Below, piece by piece: positions 14,234 through 21,767 of a stretch of DNA of 21,808 nt. Both the position numbers and the translations under genes were made by a program. Each line of letters starts with the position of its first letter. Position 1 is the stretch's first letter. The DNA is taken from contig PKUI01000096.1 of assembly GCA_002869605.1 (NCBI GenBank), positions 1-21,808 on the forward strand. Reading direction: 5' to 3'. The DNA is from Desulfuromonas sp. GTDB lineage: Bacteria; Desulfobacterota; Desulfuromonadia; Desulfuromonadales; SZUA-401. A model generated the notes under the pieces. It was not told where the DNA came from, did no database searches, and worked only from the letters and a program-made list of their open reading frames with translations.

Positions 14234-14818
14234 ATGTTGAAACAGATCATACTCGCCGTTACCGGCCTCGTTTTTTCCGCTTCCCTGGCTGCAGCGAGCA
14301 GCTACACCATCGACCCGGTCCACTCCCAGGTCCATTTCACCATCCCGCACCTGATGGTCTTCAAGGTCCGCGGCGATTTCAGCGATTTTACCGGCAGCGT
14401 CGAGTTCGATGCTAAAAACGGAAAACTAACGAAAACCGAGGCAACAATCCAGATCGCGTCCCTCGATACGCGTGAACCGAAGAGGGATGAACATCTCAAG
14501 AGCCCCGACTTTTTCGCCGCCAACCAGCACCCGACTATGACCTTCACCAGCACAAAGGTCGAAGGAAATGGCTCTGACATGACCGTTACCGGCGACCTGA
14601 CCATCCGTGGCGTCACCCGCGAAGTGACCCTTAAGGGCGGCTACCAGGGAAGCAACACGGATCCGTGGGGCAACGAGCGGATCGGTTTCGCGGCCGAAAC
14701 AACCATCAACCGTCACGACTACGGCCTCAACTGGAACAAGGCCCTGGAGACCGGAGGCGTGGTGGTCGGCGAAGAGGTCGTCATCGGCCTCGAAATCCAG
14801 GCGATCAAAAACAAATAA
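14234..14818 (+). CDS. Periplasmic YceI-family lipid-binding protein
   Basis: 194 residues with a cleavable signal peptide (positive start MLKQ, hydrophobic ILAVTGLVFSASLAA, cleavage near residue 20). The mature part is a YceI lipocalin-like beta barrel: SSYTIDPVHSQVHFTIPHL at the start, FDFTGSVEF-like strands (DFSDFTGSVEFD), DEHLKSPDFF, GDLTIRGVTREVTL and RHDYGLNWN. Family members bind long polyprenoid or amphipathic lipids in the periplasm and are often induced by stress or pH. AAGGAG (14221-14226) lies 7 nt before the ATG. The gene stands alone, divergent from LysR, and is followed by a hairpin at 14834-14860. Confidence 0.93.
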   Translation: MLKQIILAVTGLVFSASLAAASSYTIDPVHSQVHFTIPHLMVFKVRGDFSDFTGSVEFDAKNGKLTKTEATIQIASLDTREPKRDEHLKSPDFFAANQHPTMTFTSTKVEGNGSDMTVTGDLTIRGVTREVTLKGGYQGSNTDPWGNERIGFAAETTINRHDYGLNWNKALETGGVVVGEEVVIGLEIQAIKNK

Positions 14819-14833
14819 TCGGCAATCACTCAA

Positions 14834-14860
14834 AGGGGCGGATCAACATGGTCCGCCCCT
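14834..14860 (+). terminator. Hairpin after the yceI-like gene
   Basis: AGGGGCGGA (14834-14842) pairs perfectly with TCCGCCCCT (14852-14860) around a 9-nt loop, 16 nt after the stop. No T run follows, so termination would be inefficient or factor-dependent. Confidence 0.55.
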
Positions 14861-14878
14861 ACAGTCATGGAGCACGCC

Positions 14879-15309
14879 ATGAAAATCGGGCATCTCCACC
14901 TCTAAGTTCGCAACCTCGAAAAATCTGAACGTTTTTACCGTAACCTGCTCGGCCTCAAGGTCATGGAACATGCCGTAACGGCATCGCTTTTCTTTCGGGC
15001 ATCACCATGCACCACGAACTGGCGCTACAGGAAGTCGGCGAGCAAGCCTACCCCCCGGGCACTTCGACACCGGCACTTACCATATAGCCTTTGAAATTAA
15101 GGGCCGCCCCGAACTGGCGGTACTGGTGGAAAGACTGATGCGCACGGCATACAGGCTCCCTGGTCGATCATCGTATCAGCTGGGCGGCCTACTTCTCCGA
15201 CCCGGACGGCCACGGTGTCGAGGCCTACTGGGATACGCGCGGCAAAGCGTTCGGGCAGGATGACTGGACGGGAGGAGATCGACCACTTAAACGGAGTCAA
15301 CTCCACTAG
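14879..15309 (+). pseudogene. Decayed VOC/glyoxalase-family gene
   Basis: Conceptual pieces in successive frames join into one VOC (glyoxalase/dioxygenase fold) protein. From the ATG: MKIGHLHL, a TAA where a Lys codon is expected, then VRNLEKSERFYRNLLGLKVM. A frame change is followed by GIAFLSGITMHHELALQEVG, a second by HFDTGTYHIAFEIKGRPELA, and a third by DHRISWAAYFSDPDGHGVEAYW, running to TAG at 15307-15309. With one nonsense mutation and at least three frameshifts it cannot make the protein. Metal-binding positions (the His of GHLHL, the His of YHIAF, the Glu of GVEAYW) are still readable, so the decay is fairly recent. It lies immediately upstream of repeat copy 1. Confidence 0.9.
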
Positions 15310-15351
15310 GCATGAGATGAAGAGGATTCAGCCCGGGATTCCGAAAATCAA

Positions 15352-15790
15352 GACCCAGGGGTTGCGTCCCCTGACGCCGCCCTACTCTTTTGTCACGCCA
15401 CAAAAGAGTAGGCAGAAAAGGGCGCCCGACCTCCTTGCCCGCCACAGAACGGCGGGTTCCCTCCGCAGCAACACTCCCCGCCGGGCCTTCGCCATTCGCT
15501 GCGCTCAACTCTTCGGCCTGTTTCGGCGTGAAGCGCCGCTGCTCCGGCTGCGTCACACGGGAAGGGGAAGATACTTTGACTGCTCCACGGCCTTTCCGGG
15601 GCTCCGTGCGCAGTCACCGAGTACCTGGATTTTAATCTTGCCGTCTGGCGAGCACGCGAGCCGGCTGGATTATAACTTCCGGCTAGCGAGGGCACCCGAT
15701 CGTCGGGTGACGGAGTTCGGGGTGCCTTCTTTTGCTTACTTTTCTTGGGCAAGCAAGAAAAGTAAGGCGCTGCCGGGCGCACCCGGTGGT
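15352..15790 (+). repeat. Palindrome-ended repeat element, copy 1
   Basis: About 439 nt, matching the reverse complement of 19077-19514 along its whole length (by eye roughly 85% identity, almost no gaps). Near the left end is a perfect 13-bp hairpin (15380-15392 with 15399-15411, loop CACGCC). Near the right end is another perfect 13-bp hairpin (15735-15747 with 15754-15766, loop GGCAAG). An interior hairpin CACCCGA/TCGGGTG sits at 15693-15709. The outer ends carry related imperfect inverted sequences (GCCCTACTCTTTTG and, inverted, GCCTTACTTTTCTTG). No transposase or convincing gene lies inside. Open frames exist on both strands, but the one conserved between copies is interrupted in copy 2. 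No target duplication is evident. It may be a non-autonomous mobile element or a structured RNA. Confidence 0.85.
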
Positions 15791-15840
15791 GTTGAATGTG
15801 GGGATGTTTCTTATGCTCTATGAACCACCGAACAAACCAT

Positions 15841-15873
15841 AAAAAAAGCCCCTGGAGTTACACGCCAGGGGCT
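15841..15873 (-). terminator. Intrinsic terminator of the acyl-CoA ligase operon
   Basis: On the minus strand a perfect 9-bp stem (AGCCCCTGG at 15847-15855 with CCAGGGGCT at 15865-15873, 9-nt loop) is followed by seven T (complement at 15841-15847). It begins about 28 nt past the ligase stop. Confidence 0.93.
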
Positions 15874-15901
15874 CGATTGTTAACGAAAAGCCTTATCAGA
15901 C

Positions 15902-17563
15902 CTAGGCGTCTTCGCTGAACACCTCATCTGGAATTTCGAGCTGCTCGCGGGCCATCTCACGCAGCTTATACTTCTGCACCTTGCCACTCGCCGTCATCGG
16001 AAACGCCTCGACGAAAAACACGTACTTTGGTTTCTTGTACGAAGCGATCCGCTCGCGGCAGAAGTCCTGCACGTCCTCTTCCTTGATATCGGTTCCCTGC
16101 TTGGGGATGATGAAGGCACCGACGACCTCGCCATACTTGGCATCGGGAATCCCGACCACCTGCACGTCGAGAACCCCCTCCATGGTATAGAGAAACTCTT
16201 CGAGCTCGCGCGGATAGATGTTTTCGCCGCCGCGGATGATCATGTCCTTGATGCGCCCGGTGATGCGGTAGTAGCCATCTTCATCGACCACCGCCTGGTC
16301 ACCCGAGTGAAGCCAACCGTCGTCGGTAATCGCCTGGGCGGTCTGCTCCGGCATGTTGTAGTAGCCCTTCATGATGTTGTAGCCACGGCAACACAACTCG
16401 CCGGTTTCGCCGACACCGCACTCATCACCGCTTTCGGGGTCGACGATCTTGACCTCGATCTCCGGTAGCGCCGCGCCGACGGTGCCGGTACGTTGGGCGA
16501 CGGTGTCGTCGGTACGCGTCTGGGTGATCACCGGCGAAGCCTCGGTGAGTCCGTAGGCGATGGTGATGTCGGTGCAGTACATCTTATCCATCACCTGCTT
16601 CATAGTCTCCTCGGGACAGGGGGAACCAGCCATGATTCCGGTGCGCAGCGAGGAGAGGTCGAACATGTCAAACATCGGGTGGTCGAGTTCGGCGATAAAC
16701 ATCGTCGGCACCCCGTAGAGGGCGGTGCATTTTTCCTTCTGCACCGCGGCCAGCACCTGCAGCGGGTCGAAGACCTCGAGCGGCACCAGGGTGGTGCCAT
16801 GAGCCAGCGCCGCCATCACCCCGAGCACGCAGCCGAAGCAGTGAAACAGCGGCACCGGCAGACAGAGACGATCCTTTTCCGTGAACTTCTGGCGCTCACC
16901 GATGTAGTAGCCATTATTGAGGATGTTGTAGTGAGTCAGCATCACCCCCTTGGGGAAACCGGTGGTCCCGGAGGTGTACTGCATGTTGACCACCTCGTGG
17001 CAGTCGAGCGAGGCCTTGATCTCCTCGAAGCGCTCGTCGTCGCTCTGACTGCCGAGCAGCAGCAGCTCACGGGTGTTGTACATGCCACGGTGCTTCTCCT
17101 GGCCGATGTAGATCACCGAGCGCAGGTTGGGGAACTTCTCGCTCTTGAGATGCCCTCGCTGGCAGGTGCGCAGCTCGGGAATCAACTCGTTGACGGTGTC
17201 GAGGTAGTTGTGGTCGCGGAAGCTATCGATGATCACCAGCGCGGCCAAATCGGCCTGCTTGATCACGTACTCGAGCTCGAAGCTGCGATAGAGGGTATTG
17301 ATGGTCACCAGCACCGCGCCGATCTTGGCGGTGGCGAACATGAAGGTCAACCAGTCGGGGACGTTGCGCGCCCAGATGCCGACGTGATCCCCCTTGCCGA
17401 TCCCGGTGGCGAGCAGCCCCTTGGCGAGGTGGTCGACCCTCTCGTTGAACGCAGTGAACGTCCAGCGCAGGTTGCGATCGGGGTAGACGATAAACTCGTT
17501 ATCGGGGAGCCGCTTGACCTGCTCCTCGAAGTAGGCGCCGATGGTCTTATTGGTATAGGGCAT
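15902..17563 (-). CDS. AMP-forming acyl-CoA synthetase (ANL superfamily)
   Basis: 553 residues. It activates a carboxylic acid with ATP to an acyl-adenylate and then to the CoA thioester. ATP loop: [11 protein letters not shown] (196-206). Adenine/acyl pocket: YGLTEASPV. Hinge region: [17 protein letters not shown], then [21 protein letters not shown]. Catalytic Lys: [13 protein letters not shown] close to the C-terminus. The sequence is of the FadD/medium- to long-chain type rather than acetyl-CoA synthetase, but chain length cannot be read off. A good ribosome site (GGGAGGGAG) lies in the 15-nt gap after the XRE-cupin regulator, with which it forms an operon ending at the terminator 15841-15873. 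The operon lies between the two inverted repeats. Confidence 0.93.
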   Translation of the reverse strand: MPYTNKTIGAYFEEQVKRLPDNEFIVYPDRNLRWTFTAFNERVDHLAKGLLATGIGKGDHVGIWARNVPDWLTFMFATAKIGAVLVTINTLYRSFELEYVIKQADLAALVIIDSFRDHNYLDTVNELIPELRTCQRGHLKSEKFPNLRSVIYIGQEKHRGMYNTRELLLLGSQSDDERFEEIKASLDCHEVVNMQYTSGTTGFPKGVMLTHYNILNNGYYIGERQKFTEKDRLCLPVPLFHCFGCVLGVMAALAHGTTLVPLEVFDPLQVLAAVQKEKCTALYGVPTMFIAELDHPMFDMFDLSSLRTGIMAGSPCPEETMKQVMDKMYCTDITIAYGLTEASPVITQTRTDDTVAQRTGTVGAALPEIEVKIVDPESGDECGVGETGELCCRGYNIMKGYYNMPEQTAQAITDDGWLHSGDQAVVDEDGYYRITGRIKDMIIRGGENIYPRELEEFLYTMEGVLDVQVVGIPDAKYGEVVGAFIIPKQGTDIKEEDVQDFCRERIASYKKPKYVFFVEAFPMTASGKVQKYKLREMAREQLEIPDEVFSEDA

Positions 17564-17578
17564 AATCGACTCCCTCCC

Positions 17579-18154
17579 CTAGAACGGAGCGTAAACGACA
17601 GCCAGGATTTTTGCTGCACCGCCGGAGGCATGCACGTCGTGCGGCACGACCGAATCGTAGTAGATGCTGTCGCCAGCCTCGAGATTGTAGGTCGTCTGGC
17701 CGTAGTTGATCTCGATGTTCCCCTCAAGCACGTAAATGAACTCCTCCCCCTCGTGGGAAGAGAGCGGCGGCGCGGCACCGTCACGCGGCTGGACCTCGAT
17801 CACGAACGGCTCCATGTGGCGATCCTTCTTGCCGGCGCCGAGGGTGTAGAAATCGAGGTTACTCTTGGTCGCCTCGGGGTCCTTCCCGGAGAAGCGGACC
17901 ACCTGCGGCATATCGCTCCCCTTGATCATCACCGGACCGTCGTGAGGCTCATCGTCGAGCAGGGTTCCGAGACGTACCCCGAGAGAACGCGAGATGTTCA
18001 TCAGCGGGGTCAACGAAGGAACCAGCTCGCCGGCTTCGATCTGCTCTATCAGGCTGACATGGCACTCGCTCTGTGCAGCGAGCTCCTCGCACGACATTTC
18101 GCGCATCTCCCTGAGCTGACGTACCTTAGCGCCGACTTTGTGTTCGATGGTCAT
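17579..18154 (-). CDS. XRE-family regulator with C-terminal cupin domain
   Basis: 191 residues from the ATG preceded by AAGGAGG (complement at 18163-18169, 8-nt spacing). An upstream in-frame ATG at 18226 would read through the operator region and is less likely. Residues about 8-62 are an XRE helix-turn-helix ([20 protein letters not shown], then [26 protein letters not shown]). Residues about 115-190 are a cupin beta barrel ([39 protein letters not shown]), with His/Glu positions that could bind a metal or a small ligand. Such proteins sense a metabolite and control the adjacent pathway. Here it most likely controls itself and the acyl-CoA ligase 15 nt downstream, probably through the dyad at 18172-18189. 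Confidence 0.92.
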   Translation of the reverse strand: MTIEHKVGAKVRQLREMREMSCEELAAQSECHVSLIEQIEAGELVPSLTPLMNISRSLGVRLGTLLDDEPHDGPVMIKGSDMPQVVRFSGKDPEATKSNLDFYTLGAGKKDRHMEPFVIEVQPRDGAAPPLSSHEGEEFIYVLEGNIEINYGQTTYNLEAGDSIYYDSVVPHDVHASGGAAKILAVVYAPF

Positions 18155-18171
18155 GATGAGTGCCTCCTTGC

Positions 18172-18189
18172 AATCAAAATAAGTTGATT
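18172..18189. promoter_or_regulatory. Candidate operator of the XRE-cupin/ligase operon
   Basis: AATCAA (18172-18177) and TTGATT (18184-18189) form a perfect 6-bp dyad with a 6-nt spacer, directly upstream of the ribosome site of the regulator gene. A related palindrome TTGAGATCAA lies at 18236-18245. Two similar half-site sets fit binding by a dimeric XRE protein, so autoregulation is a reasonable inference. Confidence 0.45.
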
Positions 18190-18499
18190 CATGATCTGTT
18201 TTCCCCGCAAACAATAAAGCCGACATTATCCCTTATTGAGATCAACATCGGCCGTATATCATTTTCTATAACGGGTCGTTTTTGGCATTGCCGTCCTCAC
18301 GGGTTGTCTACCCGGCCCAAAAATAAGTCCCTAGTTGTAGCTCAAACGCCGGCAAAGTGTCAAACAGACACTTCTAAAACGATATTCTTTGCAACTTTTT
18401 TTAAATCCACCTGAAAAACCTCTAAACAAAAGCTATTCTATTAGGTAAGAATATTTCTTCAGCCTGACGCTGCATCGAATTCACCAGAGAGGGACAGAC
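18190..18499. other. Divergent intergenic region with small dyads
   Basis: This AT-richer stretch between the regulator and the zinc-ribbon gene contains no gene. It holds TTGAGATCAA (18236-18245), a CGGGT/ACCCG hairpin near 18299-18313, and a perfect 7-bp dyad AAGTGTC-N5-GACACTT at 18355-18373 with a run of seven T about 25 nt further on. Promoters for both flanking genes must lie here, but I see no pair of hexamers worth naming. Confidence 0.4.
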
Positions 18500-18991
18500 A
18501 TGACCGACAACAGCCATGACCCCAAGGAAGTTGGACTCTACGAAAAGATCGCCGAACGCACCGCCGAACTGCTTGACGAAGGGAAAAAGACCTTTGACGA
18601 GGCACTGAAAAAGGCCCGCGAAGAAGCGAACAAAGCGGGCGACTATACCCGTGAGCAGGTTGACAAGGCGAGCGACTACATCAAGCGCGACCTCTCCGAG
18701 ATCGGCAAACAGGCCGACAAAGCCAAGCAGACCCTCAAGGAGGTGGTGGAACCACAGCGGGTCGCTGTCGGCATGCAGAGCATTTTTACCCGCATCCTGA
18801 TCGGCGCTGCCGACACCCTGGGTGACTGGGCCAAGAAAGCCGAGAGCAGTCTTGAATACAAGACCGGCGAGGTCACCAGCCCCGGAACCCTGACCTGCAA
18901 GGACTGCGGCGCCGAGATGAACCTGAAAACCACCGGGCGCATCCCCCCCTGCCCCAAATGCCACAAGACGGTGTTCCGCAAGTCGTATTGA
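18500..18991 (+). CDS. Zinc-ribbon protein of the YbeL/DUF1451 type
   Basis: 163 residues. The first 110 residues are one long amphipathic helical region rich in Lys, Glu and Ala (YEKIAERTAELLDEGKKTF, EQVDKASDYIKRDLSEIGKQ). The C-terminus is a zinc ribbon with two CxxC pairs: CKDC near residue 133 and CPKC near 151, joined by GAEMNLKTTGRIPP. This is the arrangement of the E. coli YbeL family (helical part, then SGEV-like turn, GTLTCKDCG, PCPKC), whose biochemical function is not established. It is monocistronic, with a strong terminator at 19014-19043. The ribosome site is GAGAGGGA shortly before the ATG. Confidence 0.85.
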   Translation: MTDNSHDPKEVGLYEKIAERTAELLDEGKKTFDEALKKAREEANKAGDYTREQVDKASDYIKRDLSEIGKQADKAKQTLKEVVEPQRVAVGMQSIFTRILIGAADTLGDWAKKAESSLEYKTGEVTSPGTLTCKDCGAEMNLKTTGRIPPCPKCHKTVFRKSY

Positions 18992-19013
18992 TGCGCAATA
19001 TCTCCTAACCTCG

Positions 19014-19043
19014 AAGGGCCAGGCAATATGCCTGGCCCTTTTT
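19014..19043 (+). terminator. Intrinsic terminator of the zinc-ribbon gene
   Basis: AAGGGCCAGGCA (19014-19025) pairs perfectly with TGCCTGGCCCTT (19029-19040) over a 3-nt loop and runs into five T in all (two of them in the stem). It lies 22 nt after the stop codon. Confidence 0.93.
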
Positions 19044-19076
19044 GTTGGTTTATCAGAGGATAAAACAGCCACACCC

Positions 19077-19514
19077 AAAACCGCCGGGGGCGCCCGGCAG
19101 CGCCTTACTTTTCTTACATGCCCAAGAAAAGTAAGCAAAAGAAGGCACCCCGAACTCCGTCACCCGATGACCGGGTGCCCTCGCTATCCGGAAGTTTTAA
19201 TCCAGCCGGCTCGCGTGCTCGCCAGTCGGCAAGATTAAAATCCCGGCACTCGGCGACTACGCACGGGGCCCCGGAAAAGCAGTAGAAACAATCAAGCCCC
19301 CCTTCCCCGTGTGACGCCGCCGGAGCAGCGACGCTTCACGCCGAAACAGGCCGGAGAGTTGAGCGCAGCGAATGGCTAAGGCCCGGCGGGAAGTGTTGCT
19401 GCGCAGGGAACCCGCCGCCCTGCGGTGGGCAAGGAGCCCGGGCGCCCTTTTCTGCTTACTCTTTTGGGGCGTCACAAAAGAGTAAGGCGTCGTCAGGGGG
19501 CGCAAACCCTGGGT
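19077..19514 (-). repeat. Palindrome-ended repeat element, copy 2 (inverted)
   Basis: About 438 nt, the inverted partner of 15352-15790. The end hairpins are preserved: 12 bp at 19455-19466 with 19475-19486 (partner of the left hairpin of copy 1) and 12 bp at 19104-19115 with 19124-19135 (partner of the right hairpin). In the first, a C-G pair of copy 1 (15381/15410) is replaced by T-A, a compensatory change. The plus-strand frame matching copy 1's minus-strand frame (PEQRRFTPKQA.ELSAANG) has a TAA in place of the GAA codon after ANG. That argues against this being a protein gene now. Confidence 0.85.
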
Positions 19515-19523
19515 TTAGATCCT

Positions 19524-19547
19524 AAAAAAGGGCTTTTCATCAGCCCT
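19524..19547 (-). terminator. Intrinsic terminator overlapping the SDR stop codon
   Basis: On the minus strand AGGGCT and AGCCCT (19542-19547 with 19529-19534, 7-nt loop) are followed by TTTTT. The upstream arm overlaps the TGA of the SDR gene at 19540-19542, so termination occurs immediately at the end of the operon and just short of repeat copy 2. Confidence 0.85.
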
Positions 19548-20298
19548 CCCGATAAGAGGCATAAGGCCCCCACGCCTGATGAACCGACATCACCTCGAGG
19601 GTGTTGATGTTGACATGCGCAGGACGCTGCACCGACCAGACAATGATCTCGGCGATATCCTCGCCGCGCAACGGCTCAAGCCCCTGGTAAACCTTGTCGG
19701 CCTGGGTCTTGTCCCCCTTGAAGCGCACGGTGGAGAACTCGGTTTCAGCCATTCCCGGCTCGATATTGGTGACGCGAACCCGGGTGCCAAGCAGATCGGC
19801 GCGCAGGTTACGCGAGAACTGCTGTACAAACGCCTTGGTGCCACCATACACGTTGCCACCAGGATAGGGCCAGTTGCCGGCGGTGGAGCCGAGGTTGACG
19901 ATATGCCCACGATCCCGGTCCACCATCCCCGGCAGCAGCGCGCGGGTACAGTACATCACCCCCTTGACGTTGGTGTCGACCATGGTTTCCCAGTCATCGA
20001 GATCGACCTCCCAGGCCGGTCCGAGCCCCAGCGCCAGTCCGGCGTTATTGACCAGCACATCGACCGCGGCGAACTCTTCCGGCAGGCCACCGAGTACCTC
20101 GAGAACTTGATCTCGCTCGCGCACATCGAGCCGTTCGATGTGCACTGGCACCTTGGGCGACAGTTCGTCCTGCAACGTTTTAAGCGCGTCAATCCGTCGC
20201 GCAGCCAGTACCAGGCTTGCCCCTTGGGCGGCAAATGCTCTGGCCGTGGCCTTACCAAAGCCGGATGACGCGCCGGTAATGACAACCGTTTGAGCCAT
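19540..20298 (-). CDS. Short-chain dehydrogenase/reductase (YdfG-like)
   Basis: 252 residues from the ATG preceded by GGGAGGG. An in-frame ATG far upstream would run through the YqaA gene and is rejected. It is a classical SDR: cofactor motif TGASSGFG near the N-terminus with AARR after strand 2 (favouring NADP), NNAG motif in VLVNNAGLALG, catalytic Ser in VNLGSTAG, and the YxxxK pair in YGGTK. The C-terminal WSVQRPAHVNINTLEVMSVHQ resembles YdfG, which oxidises 3-hydroxy acids such as serine, allo-threonine and 3-hydroxypropionate/malonic-semialdehyde-type compounds. Together with the GLYR-type dehydrogenase two genes upstream, this suggests handling of hydroxy acids or semialdehydes. It is the last gene of the three-gene operon, 26 nt after the YqaA gene. 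Confidence 0.92.
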   Translation of the reverse strand: MAQTVVITGASSGFGKATARAFAAQGASLVLAARRIDALKTLQDELSPKVPVHIERLDVRERDQVLEVLGGLPEEFAAVDVLVNNAGLALGLGPAWEVDLDDWETMVDTNVKGVMYCTRALLPGMVDRDRGHIVNLGSTAGNWPYPGGNVYGGTKAFVQQFSRNLRADLLGTRVRVTNIEPGMAETEFSTVRFKGDKTQADKVYQGLEPLRGEDIAEIIVWSVQRPAHVNINTLEVMSVHQAWGPYASYREG

Positions 20299-20324
20299 TG
20301 ATCCCTCCCTGTCGAAAACCGTTA

Positions 20325-20765
20325 TTAAAAGATCGACACCAGCCCCGCAACCATCGCGTAGCGTCCCAACTTGCCACATAGCACCGGCAGTATAAAACGT
20401 AGCCAGTGAACACGCAGCAGACCGGCAGCCAGGCACAGCGGGTCTCCGACCACCGGCAGCCAGGACAACAACAAGATCCAGTTCCCCCATCGTTCAAAGC
20501 GTCCCTCGGCACGACGACGAACCTCGCTGTCGATACGCAGGACCCGGGTCACCAGCCAGTCACTCCCCCAGACACCGATCCCCCAGGTGGTCAACGCGCC
20601 GAGACTGTTCCCAACGGTCGCCACCAGCACAACCGGCTCGGCACGGTAACCGTGCGCCAACAGCACGGCAAGCAACCACTCGGAGCCGAGCGGCAGAACC
20701 GTGGCGGCGAGAAAACTGAGTATAAACAGGGTCGGGTATCCCCAGGTGAGCAGCGCATCTTCCAT
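20325..20765 (-). CDS. YqaA-type small membrane protein (DedA/VTT superfamily)
   Basis: 146 residues with about four hydrophobic segments. Family features: LFILSFLAATVLPLGSEWLL at the start, VGNSLGALTTWGIG, and the proline-glycine-rich LLLSWLPVVGDPLCLAAGLLR re-entrant region followed by FILPVLCGKLGRYAMVAGL. It is an inner-membrane protein. The related DedA proteins influence membrane lipid transport and proton balance, but YqaA's own role is not established. It lies between the GLYR dehydrogenase (13-nt gap) and the SDR (26-nt gap), so it is co-transcribed with them; no metabolic connection is obvious. Confidence 0.88.
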   Translation of the reverse strand: MEDALLTWGYPTLFILSFLAATVLPLGSEWLLAVLLAHGYRAEPVVLVATVGNSLGALTTWGIGVWGSDWLVTRVLRIDSEVRRRAEGRFERWGNWILLLSWLPVVGDPLCLAAGLLRVHWLRFILPVLCGKLGRYAMVAGLVSIF

Positions 20766-20778
20766 GCAAAGTTACTAT

Positions 20779-21645
20779 TCAGGAGCCAAAAACGGCTTTG
20801 AAAACAGCGGAGAAATCCTCGTTCCCCCACCCCGCTTCACGCGCCTTCAGAAAGGTCGCATTGGCACTAGCTGCCACGTAAAGTGCCTGGCGATACTCGT
20901 CACCTAGTTGCAGCGCCAGGCGCATGTCTTTCTGCATATGCTTGAGCGGGAAAGCGGTTTCGAAGCGCCCCTCTGCCATGGCCGGCCCCTTGAAACGAAA
21001 CATCGGGTTGGCCAGCGCCCCGGCATCGAGAACCGCCAACACCTCCTCGGGAAGGAGCCCCGCCTTCTCGGCGAGGGACAATCCTTCGGCAAAGGCGGTC
21101 ATCATGCCGCCCATGACCATGTTGACCACCAGCTTCATGCGCGCGCCACGCCCAGCCGCGCCATAGTAAAAAATCTCCTTGCCCATGACCTCGAGCAACG
21201 GGTGAACGTCGTTGTAAAGGTCTTCATCGCCACCACACAGGAACACCAGGGTACCGTCCTCGGCCGGTTTTTTGCTGCCAGAGACCGGGGCTTCGAGGAA
21301 ATGTCCCCCGACCCGGGTAATCTCGAGACCGATCTTCACCGCGGTAGCCGGGTCAACCGTGGAGATGTCCACGTAGCCCTTGCCGGGCGCCATCCCCTTG
21401 ATGACCCCCTGCGGACCGAAAACCACCACTTCGGCGGCGACCGGGTCGGCCAACATGGCGAAGGTTACATCGCATGCGGCCACCACCGTCGCCGGGTCAG
21501 AACCCTGATGAGCACCGAGCTCAAGTAATGGTTTGCACTTTTCGACAGAGCGATTCCAAACCGTCACGTCATAACCGGCCTTGAGTAGATTGGCCACCAT
21601 GGCGCGCCCCATAATCCCAACACCAAGAAAACCGTATTTTGTCAT
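20779..21645 (-). CDS. GLYR/beta-hydroxyacid dehydrogenase (succinic-semialdehyde/glyoxylate reductase type)
   Basis: 288 residues. NAD(P)-dependent reductase of the beta-hydroxyacid dehydrogenase family. Motifs: cofactor site GFLGVGIMGRAMVANLL with WNRS after strand 2 (NADPH preference typical), substrate-binding EAPVSGSKKPAEDGTL, catalytic Lys171 in MKLVVNMVMG, and the KHMQKDMRLA cofactor-distal motif. Geobacter homologues reduce succinic semialdehyde and glyoxylate, the likely reaction here; 3-hydroxyisobutyrate-type activity is an alternative. AAGGAG lies 6 nt before the ATG. First gene of the operon with YqaA and SDR. The promoter must lie in 21646-21765, which is rich in dyads. Confidence 0.93.
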   Translation of the reverse strand: MTKYGFLGVGIMGRAMVANLLKAGYDVTVWNRSVEKCKPLLELGAHQGSDPATVVAACDVTFAMLADPVAAEVVVFGPQGVIKGMAPGKGYVDISTVDPATAVKIGLEITRVGGHFLEAPVSGSKKPAEDGTLVFLCGGDEDLYNDVHPLLEVMGKEIFYYGAAGRGARMKLVVNMVMGGMMTAFAEGLSLAEKAGLLPEEVLAVLDAGALANPMFRFKGPAMAEGRFETAFPLKHMQKDMRLALQLGDEYRQALYVAASANATFLKAREAGWGNEDFSAVFKAVFGS

Positions 21646-21698
21646 TATATTCTCCTTGAAGAGGGCGTCGTTGACATCATGACAACATCCAGATTAGC

Positions 21699-21731
21699 GC
21701 TTAACTAACTTTGGGTCATGACTAGTTAAGC
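21699..21731. promoter_or_regulatory. Perfect 9-bp dyad upstream of the GLYR operon
   Basis: GCTTAACTA (21699-21707) and TAGTTAAGC (21723-21731) are perfect inverted arms 15 nt apart, about 55-85 nt upstream of the dehydrogenase start. It could be a dimeric regulator's operator or part of the boundary of the mobile element that begins at the right edge. Confidence 0.4.
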
Positions 21732-21753
21732 CCCCTCTGAGGCATGCTAAGCT

Positions 21754-21767
21754 ATTGTCATGACAAT
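21754..21767. promoter_or_regulatory. 14-bp perfect palindrome touching a start codon
   Basis: ATTGTCATGACAAT is perfectly self-complementary. Its last two bases are the AT of the ATG at 21766. A second copy of the CATGACAA half lies at 21678-21685 in TTGACATCATGACAA. The TTGT…ACAA form resembles GntR-type operators, but no regulator is in view. Confidence 0.35.

Noticed and set aside
15215..15823. Open frame of 202 codons running from the VOC pseudogene through repeat copy 1
   Set aside because: It crosses an element boundary, is not matched by an intact frame in copy 2, and has no family resemblance.
16493..18187. Long open frame (564 codons) on the plus strand opposite the ligase and regulator
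   Set aside because: It mirrors two well-supported minus-strand genes in a GC-rich region; its sequence is His/Gly/Val/Asp-rich with no family motifs.
15352..19514. Composite transposon bounded by the inverted repeats
   Set aside because: No transposase or recombinase is present in the repeats or between them, and no target duplication is visible; kept only as an inverted repeat pair.
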